From Crocodylus rhombifer (Eukaryota > Chordata > Crocodylia > Crocodylidae), in contig JAVSML010021661.1 in assembly GCA_038503035.1 (NCBI GenBank), forward strand, positions 186,001-250,000: a stretch of DNA of 64,000 bases, read 5' to 3'. Each line of letters starts with the position of its first letter. Position 1 is the stretch's first letter. The position numbers were made by a program, and so were the translations under genes. Shown in pieces: positions 11,643 to 22,900 of the stretch. The notes beneath the pieces were generated by a model. The model was not told where the DNA came from, did no database searches, and saw only the letters and a program-made list of their open reading frames with translations.

Positions 11643-12387
11643 CAGGGTTGCAAGCTATCTGTACATTAATGGACAGTCTGCAAAAAATAGGGCAAAAAAC
11701 CACTTTCTGTGAAGTTGTTAAAAAAAAAAATCTGTCCATAAAAAACTAAGAAACAATGAGCTTGATGGACAGCTAGCAGAGCAGCACTACCTGTTGTCTA
11801 AGCAGGAGTGCAGCAGGGAGTTCTCATCAGGACTTTGTGGATATAGCCTTCTGCTACCTCCCCATTGTGTGTGGCTGCTGCATTCCTTGATCTGTCCTCT
11901 GCCTCTAACAGGTGCTCACCTGGAAAGTACAGGGAGGGGGTAATGCAGCTAGGACAGAGTTGTAGAGCTGGGAGGATGGAGAGGTAGAAGGTGGGAGTTT
12001 CTGCTCAGATAGGGGTAAGTAAAGCAGGGGATTAAGTGAGAGGGCCCATATGGCAGGCGGTGTGGTCTGGGGTATCAGGGTGTGGAGGTGACCAGGGAAA
12101 CCTTGAGGTTGGGGCAGCATGGTATAAAACCATTCCTGCAGTTAAGCAAGGTTGCCAACCTAAGAAAATGTTTGTTATTGATAATCTGCAAGCTTTACTG
12201 ATGGCCAAGTTTTTTACTGTGGTCAGTGTTCAGTTCCTAAATTTGAACCCAGTCCCTGTTATTCCTGTCCAGGGCCTGGCAGAAAAATCACATTTACATT
12301 ATATAAGAAATGTCAGTCAAAAAGTTTGGGTGTCAGTAAAAAGTTTGCAGATTGCAAGCAAAAAAAATTTGTGAGTTGGCACCTCTG
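11643..12387. mobile_element. hAT-like element with perfect 8-bp target duplication
   Basis: 745 bp from cagggttgcaagctat to gagttggcacctctg. The ends are inverted and imperfect. The flanking 8-mers are both attgcagc (11635-11642 and 12388-12395). No transposase reading frame is visible. The interior at about 12148 has another 'aggttgccaacct' phrase, so a second element may be nested inside. Confidence 0.75.
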
Positions 12388-13495
12388 ATTGCAGCCAAAT
12401 GGAGTTCTGCCATTCAACAGGATCAGTAGTAAACCTCTCCTGTGTCTCCAAACCTGCATCTGTTTTTCTCTTCTCATGCAGCCTACACTCCATGGAGCTA
12501 CCTTTCCTCTTCAGGTATAAATTATACCAGCAATGTACTAAAGTAACTAATATCAACATAACAGCAAATGGAAAGGGACCTTACAAAACAGCTAGGATGA
12601 GCATTTCAAAACCGATTGTATGAGTGTGTATACCAATACCTCCCTTTGAGTAGCTGTGTTTAGTTAAATGGGTCTGCTCATATAGTAGTATAGGTTATTT
12701 GCAGGACTGGTCCCTAAATCAGTACAGTGCAGTTTCCTTTGGGGAGTGATCAGACGATCATTGCTCTGCAACAAGTGGATTCATGAAACTCAGAACTAGA
12801 TCTGAACTTTCAAGGTATATGCCGGGGGAGAATATTAAGACCCAGTGTTTGGTTCAGGTTAAACTTTCTGAATTACAACTTTTTACTTTACCATAGCTGA
12901 AACATTTGAGTTGTTCTTGGTACAGTTAAAAAAGTACACATTGGGTATATAGGTTATGTATATTTAAGCCCCTTGTTGCTGTATTATTATGGTGCCACTT
13001 TGTGTAAACATAACAATAATAAAAGCTCCTTTTGAAAAAGAATGTCTCATTTTTAGCTCCTGTCAACTCTTTTTAAACTTTTCACATGCAGGAACTTCTA
13101 GGCATTTGGCAACAGAGGAGGGGTGACAGTATTAATGGTCGCTGCTCCCCCATTGCCAAATTTCCTCAGGGCAGCCCTGCAGGTTTGGGCTGGATCTGAG
13201 CGCTGCTGGTACAATAATACATTCCACAGCCAAGCTGGCCCACAGCAACTCAGGCTCAGTCCCCACAAGGTCCATGTGCAGCATATGTCCTTGTGTTGCA
13301 ATACCATGTATTTCAAGACAGTACAAAGAGTTACCATTGCCTTTACTAGCCTCTTTGCCCCATTGACAGTATCGATACACTACTTTGCCTTTATCCTTTG
13401 AAGAGGGAAGGAGCCTGTTAAGTTCTGGAGTCCATCCCTGTGCACGATACTTTGTGCAGTGAAGGCTGTGGAGAGGAATTCTCCCCTCCCAGCCG
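12388..13495. other. Intergenic, nothing recognised
   Basis: No gene or named repeat. It holds a few polyadenylation-like AATAAA strings (e.g. about 13016-13022) without a linked gene. Confidence 0.5.
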
Positions 13496-13499
13496 CTTA

Positions 13500-14085
13500 T
13501 TTTTCATAGTTTCATAATTGGTAGGGTCAGAGGGGACCTGAGCAGATCATCAAGTCCAAACCCCCTGCCATGGCAGAAAAAAGTACTGGGGTCAAACAAC
13601 CCCAGCAAGGTGTTCATCTAGCCTCCTCTTAAAGATCCCCAGGGTAGGAGCCAGCACCACTTGTCTTGAAAGTTGGTTCCAGACCCTAGCCGCCCTGACC
13701 ATGAAGTAGCACCTCCTGATGTCTAATCTGAATTTACCCTCTGGCAGCTTGTGACCATTATTCCTAGTCACTCCTGGTAGTGCTCAGGGGAACAGGGACT
13801 CCCCCAGTGCCTGCTGGTCCCCCCTGACTGGTTTGTAACAGGCCATGAGATCCCCCCTCAGCCTTCTCTCGTGGAGGCTAAACAGGTTCAGGTCCCGTAG
13901 CCTGCCCTCATAGGGCCTTCCCTGCTACCCCCGATCATGCAGGTGGCCCTCCTCTGGACCCTCTCCATGTTGTCCACATCCCTCCTGAAGTGCAGCGCCC
14001 AGAACTGGATGCAGTACTCCAGCTGCAGCCTGACCAGTGCTGCACAGAGGGGGAAGATCACCTCCCCGGTCTGCTAAAGTTACTT
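13500..14085 (-). mobile_element. CR1 LINE 3' fragment, minus strand
   Basis: Antisense CR1 tail starting at 'catagtttcataattggtag' and 'agaggggacctgagcagatc', then the conserved 'cctcctcttaaagatcccca', 'ggctaaacaggttcaggtcc' and 'ctctggaccctctccatgtt' blocks. Ends near 14085 within the reverse transcriptase C-terminal part. 5' truncated and broken. Confidence 0.88.
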
Positions 14086-14984
14086 TTACCATGACCTAAA
14101 CCTATTTTTTCCAAGTGCTTTTCTTTAGGAAAGCTTCAGACTAGGGTTTTTCAAAATGGGGAAGAAAGGTGCACTTGGCTGCAGGCAGCAACCTCCTAGA
14201 AGGCACGAGAGGCCAGAATGGGATAGGTGAAGCAGGGAAAGAAAGTGAAAACTCTGAAGAGCAGCTGCAGGCTCTCTCGGGTTGCTGGAGAGGTCAGTGT
14301 GGTTGCAGTGACATAATACATTCCCTTTGTGGTTCTCCCTAGCACCAGGAAGTGGGGCATACGGCTACAGGACCCACAGGAGAGGGTTGAGGGAGCCTAA
14401 AACAGGCTGCAGGATTCACAGGAGAGGGAAGAGCCTGCAGTAGATGCCTGGGAAGGGGTGTGAAGAGAATTCCCAGGGTGCTGCAGTCCCCTTCCTGGCA
14501 GAGGAAAGCAGGATCTTGATGGAGGGTCCAACGACATGCAGCTGGTTGCATTTCTTCCCCCACCTCCCTAGAACATAACTTACGGCCCTGCCAGAGCTGA
14601 GCAGCAACACTGGAGCCCCAGAGTCCAAGTTCTCCGCCCTGCTGACTTCACTTTTTGTGGGGCTGGCTGGGATTCAGGCCTTCTGATATGCTTAATGGAT
14701 CATGGGTTTGGGCCCATCAAGAAAAAAGGATAAGCCTCTTTTAGCCAGGAGGCCAATGAGGACTGTCAACTGAGTTCAAGGGACAAAGAGAGAAAACAGG
14801 CAGGCATGAGGGCACAGGTTCAAAGCAAGTGCTGCAAGGCAGGACAGCGCCTGCCCGCCTGGAATACATCCAAGGGGCCAGCGATGCTGCCTGGGGAAGC
14901 TCTGCCTGGAAACATGAAAGGATCGGGGCCAGGAGGGTGTTGATCGCTGGCTGAGATTCATGAGGCAGCTCTCAGAGTCAACAC

Positions 14985-15428
14985 ACATGCACACAGGCTC
15001 CGATACACACTTCACAGACACACAGAGGCTCCCACACACACACACACACACAGAGGCTCTCACACACTTCACAGACACACAGAGGCTCCCACACACCTTC
15101 ACTGCCATGCACACACTTCTGACACACATGCACACACAGCGGCTCCCACACACTTTACAGACATAGGCTCCCACACACACACTTCACAGACACGCACAGA
15201 GAGACTTCAAGCAGACGCAGGGGCTCTCACCCACTTCAGACACATACACACAGACTCCCCCCACACACTTCACTGACACATACACAAGCACACCTCGGAC
15301 ACACATTTCACAGACAGACATGCTCACACAGGCTCTCTCTCACACATACACAAGCATACTTCAGACATACAGGCTCTCCCACACACTTCACAGCACGCAT
15401 CCACAAGCGCACGTAGTTCAGACACACG
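14985..15428. repeat. CA-rich minisatellite upstream of MIA3
   Basis: About 440 bp of degenerate tandem units of roughly 30-40 bp of the type 'aggctcccacacacac...ttcacagacac'. Several copies are visible (e.g. 15008, 15066, 15168, 15270). It ends where the MIA3 CpG island starts. Confidence 0.85.
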
Positions 15429-15429
15429 C

Positions 15430-15666
15430 ACACTCCCCGCGGGCCGGCGCTGTCCCGGGGTCTCCGTCGGCTCTGCCGCGGGGCGGGAGAGGCGCTGTCC
15501 CCGCCGCGACAGCAGCAGGGCTGGGGCCGCTGCCGGGCGGCGACGCGCGGGGGCGGGTTGCAGGGCGGCCCCGCACATCCCGGGGGCGGCTCCCGCCGGC
15601 ACCTCCCTCCTCCCGGCCCCGGTCCGGCTGTGCTGACGTGTCGGCCCCCTCCCGCCGGCCGCCAAC
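15430..15666 (+). promoter_or_regulatory. MIA3: MIA3 main promoter CpG island and 5'UTR
   Basis: Very GC- and CpG-rich DNA that runs into the first coding exon (the island continues to about 15840). GC boxes (ggggcggg at about 15480 and 15550) and no TATA box. TGACGTGT at 15634-15641, 33 nt before the ATG, fits the CRE/UPRE-type core bound by ATF6, XBP1 and CREB3-family factors. It may lie in the promoter or in the 5'UTR, because the start site is unknown. Confidence 0.75.
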
Positions 15667-15808
15667 ATGGCTGCAGCGCCGCTGCCCGTGGCCCCGCTCC
15701 CGCTGCTGCTCCTGCTTCTGCTGCCGTTGCCCTGCGGCGCCGGCTCCGGCCCTGCGCCGGACCGCCGCTTCGCCGAGCTCAAGCGTTGCGCCGACCCCGA
15801 GTGCAGCA
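15667..15808 (+). CDS. MIA3: MIA3 coding exon 1: signal peptide
   Basis: Residues 1-47 plus one base. The start [10 protein letters not shown] is followed by a run of leucines (signal peptide, cleavage probably near residues 23-28), then [15 protein letters not shown], the N-terminal edge of the MIA domain. C41 and C46 match the first disulfide of the family. Donor AGCA|gtaagc. Confidence 0.95.
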
Positions 15809-18800
15809 GTAAGCGGCGGGGCCCGTCCAGCCCGGGCCGAGGGTGGGTGGGTGCGTGCGTGGGACCTACTGCAAACTTGTTGCTGGCTGGGCTGTCCCGG
15901 GGGCTGCCCCGTCCCTCCCTGCCCTGCTGCCATCCCCCCCCGGAAGCATCCTCCCCACGGGCTGGGCGGCCGCCGCGAGGCTCTCGCCTCTCCGCCTGTC
16001 CCTGGCGGAGCAGGGTCCCACAGGCCTAGGCCGGCCTTTCCAGTCTCCGTGCGAACCAGCTGCCGGCTCCTCCCAGCCCTGGTCCCCAGGGGCGCCCCGC
16101 CTGCCTTCTGCTCCCGCAACAGCCTCCTGCTGGGGTCTTGGCTGCACTTCTCCTCCCACCTTTTTGTTATGCCCTCCTGGTCAACCTCCTCCTACCTCTG
16201 GCCATCCTCCAGCCAAGGAAGGAGGCTCTGGCAGCGGGGAAGGCTTCCTGTCAGTCCTCTCATCCTATTGCTGGCTTCCTGTCACTCCTCTCATCTCGGG
16301 GTAGAGTTTCGCAGGCCCCCTGCGCTCAGCTGAGGGGCAGTTGGCCCTTGCAGATCCCTTGTTATTTACCCGTGACCTTGCGCCCCTTTCTGTTTTCTTT
16401 GATTTGTCCCAAGAAATCAGTGGATGTGTCCCTAGGGTCCTCCCTTCTTAAAGGAGGCTTTCAGTATTTCATGATGGGCCTAAGCCCATGACTTTATGGC
16501 ACATCAAATAGGACTGTTTCCCTCCAGGCTGGCTCTGCAGAGGGCCAGTCCATTGTGCTCTGCTGGGAGCCCCTTGGAGCACTGGGTCTGAACCTTTGGC
16601 TCTCACTCGCACCCCCAGTTGTGCTTTATTTTTATCCCATGAAATGAATTGTTACTTTGTCAGTGGCCCACCTGGGTAAGGGAGGCTTATCCATTCACAA
16701 TCCCTTGAAAGTCACAGATGGGCTTGTCTCAGTGAGGGGACCGGGGGGAACTGAATGGTTCCCAGTGGTGGCAGGTAACATAAGGAGCAATGTTCAGCAA
16801 GAGAAGTTGAGTTTTTCCTCAGATCTAACCTTTCTCACAGGGAGGGTAGGAAAGCACTGGAACAGGTTACCCAGAAAGTTTTAGCATCTCCATTCTTAGA
16901 GGTTTTTAAGACCCATAGTCTTGGCTGGGATGAGATAGCTGGGGCTGGTCCCCCTCTAAGCATGGAGTTGGACTAAATGACCTGCTGAGGTCCCTTCCAA
17001 CCTTCATTTTCTATGATTCTTTGACTTACTGGATTTCTTTGGCATGGCATGGAATATTATGCTCCAGAGCTCACAGCCCCCAAATAAGGACCCAGTCCTT
17101 TTGTCACAGTGACATTCCACCAGCAAGAATCTGCCATCATCTTTGCCCTGGGGTTTGCAAGAGTGAGGCAGCATTCTCAAGTACTCTAGAAAATTGTATT
17201 TGGTGTCGGGAGGGAAAAGTGCAAGTGCCTCTGACCCATTTCTATCTGATGGAAGAAAAAATATCCACATTGCTATATGTAACTATATTGCAAAAATGCC
17301 CTTCATTAACTGCAGTGAAGACTTTGGAACAAGTTCTTTAAAATCTACCTTGCTACAGAGGTTTTCTCAAACACAGCCCTTAATTAATTTAAGGTTTCTG
17401 TAAAGGAGTACTTCAAATGTTTAGCTTCCCTCAGCATCTTGCCTTCTGCTAAAAGCCTCTTGCTGCAAAAAGCTTCATGGGTATCATTTTTGCACTAAAC
17501 AACAAGAAGGCTGATTCATTATGAAACAGATGGCATCATGTTTTGGTCCATCTAATTGAAAGTTATTACTGTTGTTGTTGCTACCTCACTCTTGCATGAT
17601 GTTTTCCAAACCTAGTTCTCAAAGTGCTTTACCAGGGTTGTAAATATAACTCTGACATTAAGTTATCTTAATATACTAGACAGCTTTAGATGGAGTTTCA
17701 CTTCTTGTTCAGATTCTTGAACTAGGCAAATTCTGCATGCAGGGTGGTCACTTTTTTCTACTGATGAATCATGGTGCTATTAAGACTGTGCTTTATAAAA
17801 AATGTAATATTCTGTTCCTCCTCCCCACCTTCCTTTGTACAGTGTTAATGTGTCGAGGGAAAGCTACACAAGATTTTAAAGGTCCAGACTGTCGCTTCGT
17901 AAATTTTAAAAAAGGAGAAGCAGTATACGTATACTACAAATTAATAAGAAAATCAATTGAACTTTGGGCCGGAAGTGTAAGTACTTCACAGTATGTATTT
18001 TATCTCGGTTTATTGACTTTTTAGCACTGTCTCCTTTAGTAATATCTTTTTCTGTTGCCTCTTCTTTAAAACATAAAAAATCTTTTAGTTTTCCTCCATA
18101 GAAAGATAATGGAAGCAGCTTTCACTTGAGGCTAGTTTTAAAAATCATATTTATACTTAAAGGATACTGCTGGGTTAGATTTGTACTATAAATAATGTCC
18201 AAAATTCATTCAGGAAAAAAAAGAGCTTTTCTTATTAAAGAAAGATACATTTTCCACTGTTGTTTTTAAGTTCCTGTGTAATGTCTGAGTGACAAAAATT
18301 GCACCATTGCGGTAATATATGTGAACCCCAAACTGATTAGTTAGCAACTAAGGGTGCCTGTAGATGTGCTGTAAGGCTGCTCGGATGCACCATAATTACA
18401 ACATGTTGGAGCAGTCTTGATTAATTGAGTGATGGAGGATCTTCAGTGGGACCATTTGCTGTAGTCATGCTTGCAGAATTAAACCATGTCCTTTAAAAAA
18501 GACAGTATAATGTAAAAGGCCATCTCAGAAGAAAGAGAAGGTCTCTGTAGTGAACCAATTATTACATGGACAAGTCCCATTGGCTTTAGCAGGAAGAAGT
18601 TTTACTTGCAACAGGGCAGCAGATTTGAGACGTATAAAAGGAAGAGAGAAGGCTTGTTAAAACATGAGGTCTCCTCTTGCAAGGTGAGAGGAGACCTCAG
18701 CTTTCACTGAAATTGTTTACAGTTAAGGACATCCAGCATCTCGCAGGGTTAGGCCTTTTACATCCTTGTTTATCCTCTGTTATGTATGAAATATTCTTCT

Positions 18801-19860
18801 TAATGTCCCTTTCCCTATTTGACCCCCCCAAAGACTGATGTTGCTTTTCCAACAAGTCTCTGTACCTCTGTGATCTGGACTGGCCTTTCGCAAAGCAACA
18901 CCAGGGTATTGTGTGACTGTCTTTTTCTAAAGTGTGCACATAGGGTAGGGATAGGCAGTCTTACAGCATTAGCTGAATCCAATTAAAATAGCATAGAAGA
19001 AAGTCAAAAATTGTAGCATGTGGTGAAAGAAGAAGAATTTATAATTGTATCATGCTGGCAATTCCCTTCTGACATGTACTGTACCATAAATAACCTGGAT
19101 AATTAGATGGCACTGGTTTCCAAGGCTGCCAGCTTTTCATGAAAGCAAAATAATAACTAACAGGTTCAGATCTACAATCTCTGCTAGCAAGAGCTGCAGA
19201 ATCAGACCCACAGTTTTTAAGCAGAAAAGAAATAGCTTGAATTAAACATGTAATTTGACCATTTTCATTTAAGCGACATTAATGTGGCAATTTAAAGCAA
19301 GGCTGCTATGTTTAAGAAAATGTATGTTGGGGGTCGGGGGAGGAAGGGACAGACTCAAAACAAAAGTCTGTTTGCATTAGAAATTATGCCTGAATTTAAA
19401 AAATGTAACTTTCTTCTTACTGAATGTTTTTTATGTATTTATTTGGATAGAAAAAACATATTAATATGTTTTGATTTTGTGCTGTTGGTATCCAGTTAGT
19501 TCTATGCTCACCTTCTCTTGCTCTGATAAAATAATGCTTCAAGAACTGTGGTGGCAGACAAGTCCGAGGAATGCTTAAATACTTCTTAAAATAACTGTTA
19601 ATTACTGTACATAAATATTATAGGATTTTCCTTTTTGTGTGCTTTCTAAAGCTCCTTTTTTTAAAAAAAATTGAGACAAATTTTATTTGTGTTAAATGGG
19701 GCCTAGTGGGACCTTTAAAACCAAGAATTGATTGCAGGGAGACTGTATTTGTCTATCATTGAAGAAGTAAGGCTTATCAAATTGCAGCCTGCATTTCATA
19801 GTCTGAAATGTATCACTACAACTTCCTACCATAAAATTACTAGTTTTGTGGACTCTTGTG

Positions 19861-19910
<50 letters not shown>

Positions 19911-22900
19911 CAAGAAAAGAACTTTTGTCTTGCAAATCTTGACCCCACTCATGTATGCCTCTATATGCACAGTTCCCAGTAAAGTTGTTGGGAATTCTGC
20001 ATACAGAGAGTTTACAGGTTCCAGATAGTTACATGTACGACAGATGAATCCAATGATAGATTATGTTTACTTCCCAGCAAAGCTAATACAAACCCCACTA
20101 ATCCCACCAAGCAAGATGCTGAAGTGGTGAGGATATTTTTAGAAGAGGGCTGAAGACTAATTCTTCATTGATCCTATAGGAATTCAAGGAATCTGTTTCT
20201 GCAAGGCACAAAGAGGTGATGCCTATGTTAGACTTTTGCTTTCTAACCATTTCCGAAGTACACACATACATAACTTCCTCCTCAAGTATTCCTGTCAAAT
20301 AGTAGTCCTGCCAAAATCAACCATTGATGTATGTTTATAATGGGCCTACTTCTGAGCAGCTACAAATGACTATCACTTTTTACCAAACTTTTTAACAAGA
20401 TTTCCTTTTTCTACCCCACAGACGTACAAATTACCTCATGGTAAAGGATTGAATACTAGTTAGTTTTACACCAGAGACGTTCCCTATTTCCAGTCCGAAA
20501 AAGACCCTACTTCACCTTTCTCTTAAATGATTGTTGAGGGTTGGGGTGCTTTAACATTGAGAGAGACAATGTTTCTGAAAGATCCACAGAGTTTAGGAAC
20601 TGACTTTAACATTGTTTCTAAATTATCTGAATGGTTTCAGTTGTCCATACCCTGCATACAAGGGAAGAGCAAATTAGCCCTTTTTTGCACTCTTGCAGTC
20701 CTTGCCCACCCTTCCCCCCCATAATTATTTCTGATTTCTGATGATATGCATGATTTTTTTTCCTTTAATCAAACAATAAGGGAAACCTGCTGCTCATTCT
20801 CCTTCTATAGATAGATATAGATAGATTTATATCTATATCTATATATCCTTGCTGTCTTCATTGTGGTGTTTAGCATGTAATGTGAGGTAGTGGCTTTTTG
20901 GGATTATTAAATGGCCGGTAGCGTTTTATGAATCTTTGAGTAGATGTTGCTATCATAGGTAGAGACTACTAGGATAACCACCTCAAAAATACCTACAGAC
21001 TTTTATCATCCTGGCTACTTCTCTTCTCTAGATACATAATAGACAGTGTGTTTAAACTCATGTCTCATTTGCAGATCAGTTCAGCTGCCAATTAAGTGAT
21101 GCCATCCCCAAAAGGGTCTGCAGGATGTATTTTTCCTTTCTCCCTTTCTGCCATTCTCCTTTGTTTTTTGTGCTTCGGTTGTTCCTGAACAGAATTAAGA
21201 GCATGTCCTTTGCATGCATGGCATTGTCTGAATAAGATTTTTTTTTTGGTCACAGACTGACAGGTTGCAAATGGGTCATGGTGGCAAATTTTTGTATGGT
21301 TTGTGACTGAGACAATAAAGGAGGCTAAAATTTTGATGCCTAGTTTTGACCATCATTAAGATTACTGTATTTGCCTGAAACCAAGACAACTCTCAAGTTA
21401 AGATGCTCTCCTCCTCCCCACCCCACCCCCACAACAATTAGAGTCTATACATAGAAACTTTATAGATTTGTTATAATTTTCCATGTATAGAATCTAATTA
21501 TTGGAGGATCATGTTAAATTTGTCCTTCACTCTTGTAGTAGGGAAAACAGTGGCATGGGGGCAGGTAGTAAGCGAGTAGACTTAACTTGACTCCCCTGCT
21601 GCTTGCTCCGAGTTGGGCCTGGAGTCAGAGCTGCAGCAGCTACAGCCCCTCTCTCCAACCCCAACAGCTTTTACTCAAATCCAAAACAAGATTGTTGGGC
21701 TTTTTTACCCCATGTTAAATGAGGGGGAGGCTTGTCTTAGATTTGAGTAAATACAATAGGGCATAAGAAGGATACTTTGAAGCTTTATCTTTTGAGTTGG
21801 AAAGGAAAAGTAGTTGGTGGAGAGGATGGACTTGGAATAATACTATGGTGAAAAAAGGGGAAAAAAAACTCTTTAGAACTGGCCTATGGTGATGGGATGC
21901 TTCCAATAATTTGGCTTAACCTCTGTCTAAACTGTAACCTATGGGACTTCTATAATATGGTAGTGATTACTTTTTTCCTATAGTATATTAAAAAAAATGA
22001 TACATATTATATAAACATGCCTTTTGATGAAGCTTGTTTCCAATACTGTTTCATTTAGGATTAATCCAGGAAATCCAGGAAATTATTTCTCTTTCTGTTG
22101 TTTCTTCCACACATGCAAATTCCATACCTGGATCAGATTCTGTTGTCATTTATGCTGCTATAAATCTAGAGATCTACAGTGGAGTAAACTCACTTTCGAG
22201 TTATACCAGTGTAACTGAGATCAGAATCTAGCTCATCTGATTACTTTGCTAGAAGAGGGAGGTGGTTGTTTGTCTTTGTTGGAGGAAACAGTGTTCTTTT
22301 TTAATGTGTTCCATAATGTAATGGCCTTCAGAAGAAAAAACTCTTAAGAAACCTGACAGTTACCTTCTTGATCTCACTATAAAAACATTGAAATAGAGAA
22401 GAAAGCATGCTCATTTTCTAACATATGTTGGTGATCTCTAGGGACTCTGGACCTTTAAGGGTTGAGTCCACCAGTTTCTAAATGCTTTGGATATCTAATC
22501 TTTGTAGCAATACTATGATATTAATATTGGCTTCTGAACAGCAGTTCAGTCAGAGCTGCCAAGTGAAAGTATTATTGTGCGGATCTTTAACTAGCAATTG
22601 ATAAGAGAGATTATTGTCTCCCAATGTTTGCTTTTGATCTGCTCCTCCCCTTACTTTTAAATGACCATCTGCAGCTGTTGCTTATGTAGAAACAGTCATC
22701 ACTGAAGAACAAGAATGTTTGCAAAGGCGTGCATATTTTACAGCCTAATATTTAGGTCTATAATTACAGTGTTAAGTGGCTACAGTTCAGAAACATTAAT
22801 TAGTTCAGGTGCAGTTTTGTATTCTCCTAAAAGCTGGTTTTAAATAATTTTCAAAGTATGAGGTAAGAGTTATAATTTTAGAATATTATATTTTTTCAAG

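Noticed and set aside
15418..16119. Minus-strand open frame of 233 codons over the MIA3 promoter
   Set aside because: Shadow of the CpG island with no recognisable domain. A divergent transcript cannot be excluded but nothing supports a protein.
15320..16333. Open frame of 337 codons on the plus strand overlapping MIA3 exon 1
   Set aside because: It runs from the CA minisatellite through the CpG island into intron 1 in a frame other than the MIA3 signal peptide. GC-rich DNA has few stops, and the composition (Pro/Ala/Arg) is that of a chance frame.
19728..20028. Open frames coding Cys-Val repeats
   Set aside because: They are translations of the (TG)n microsatellite.
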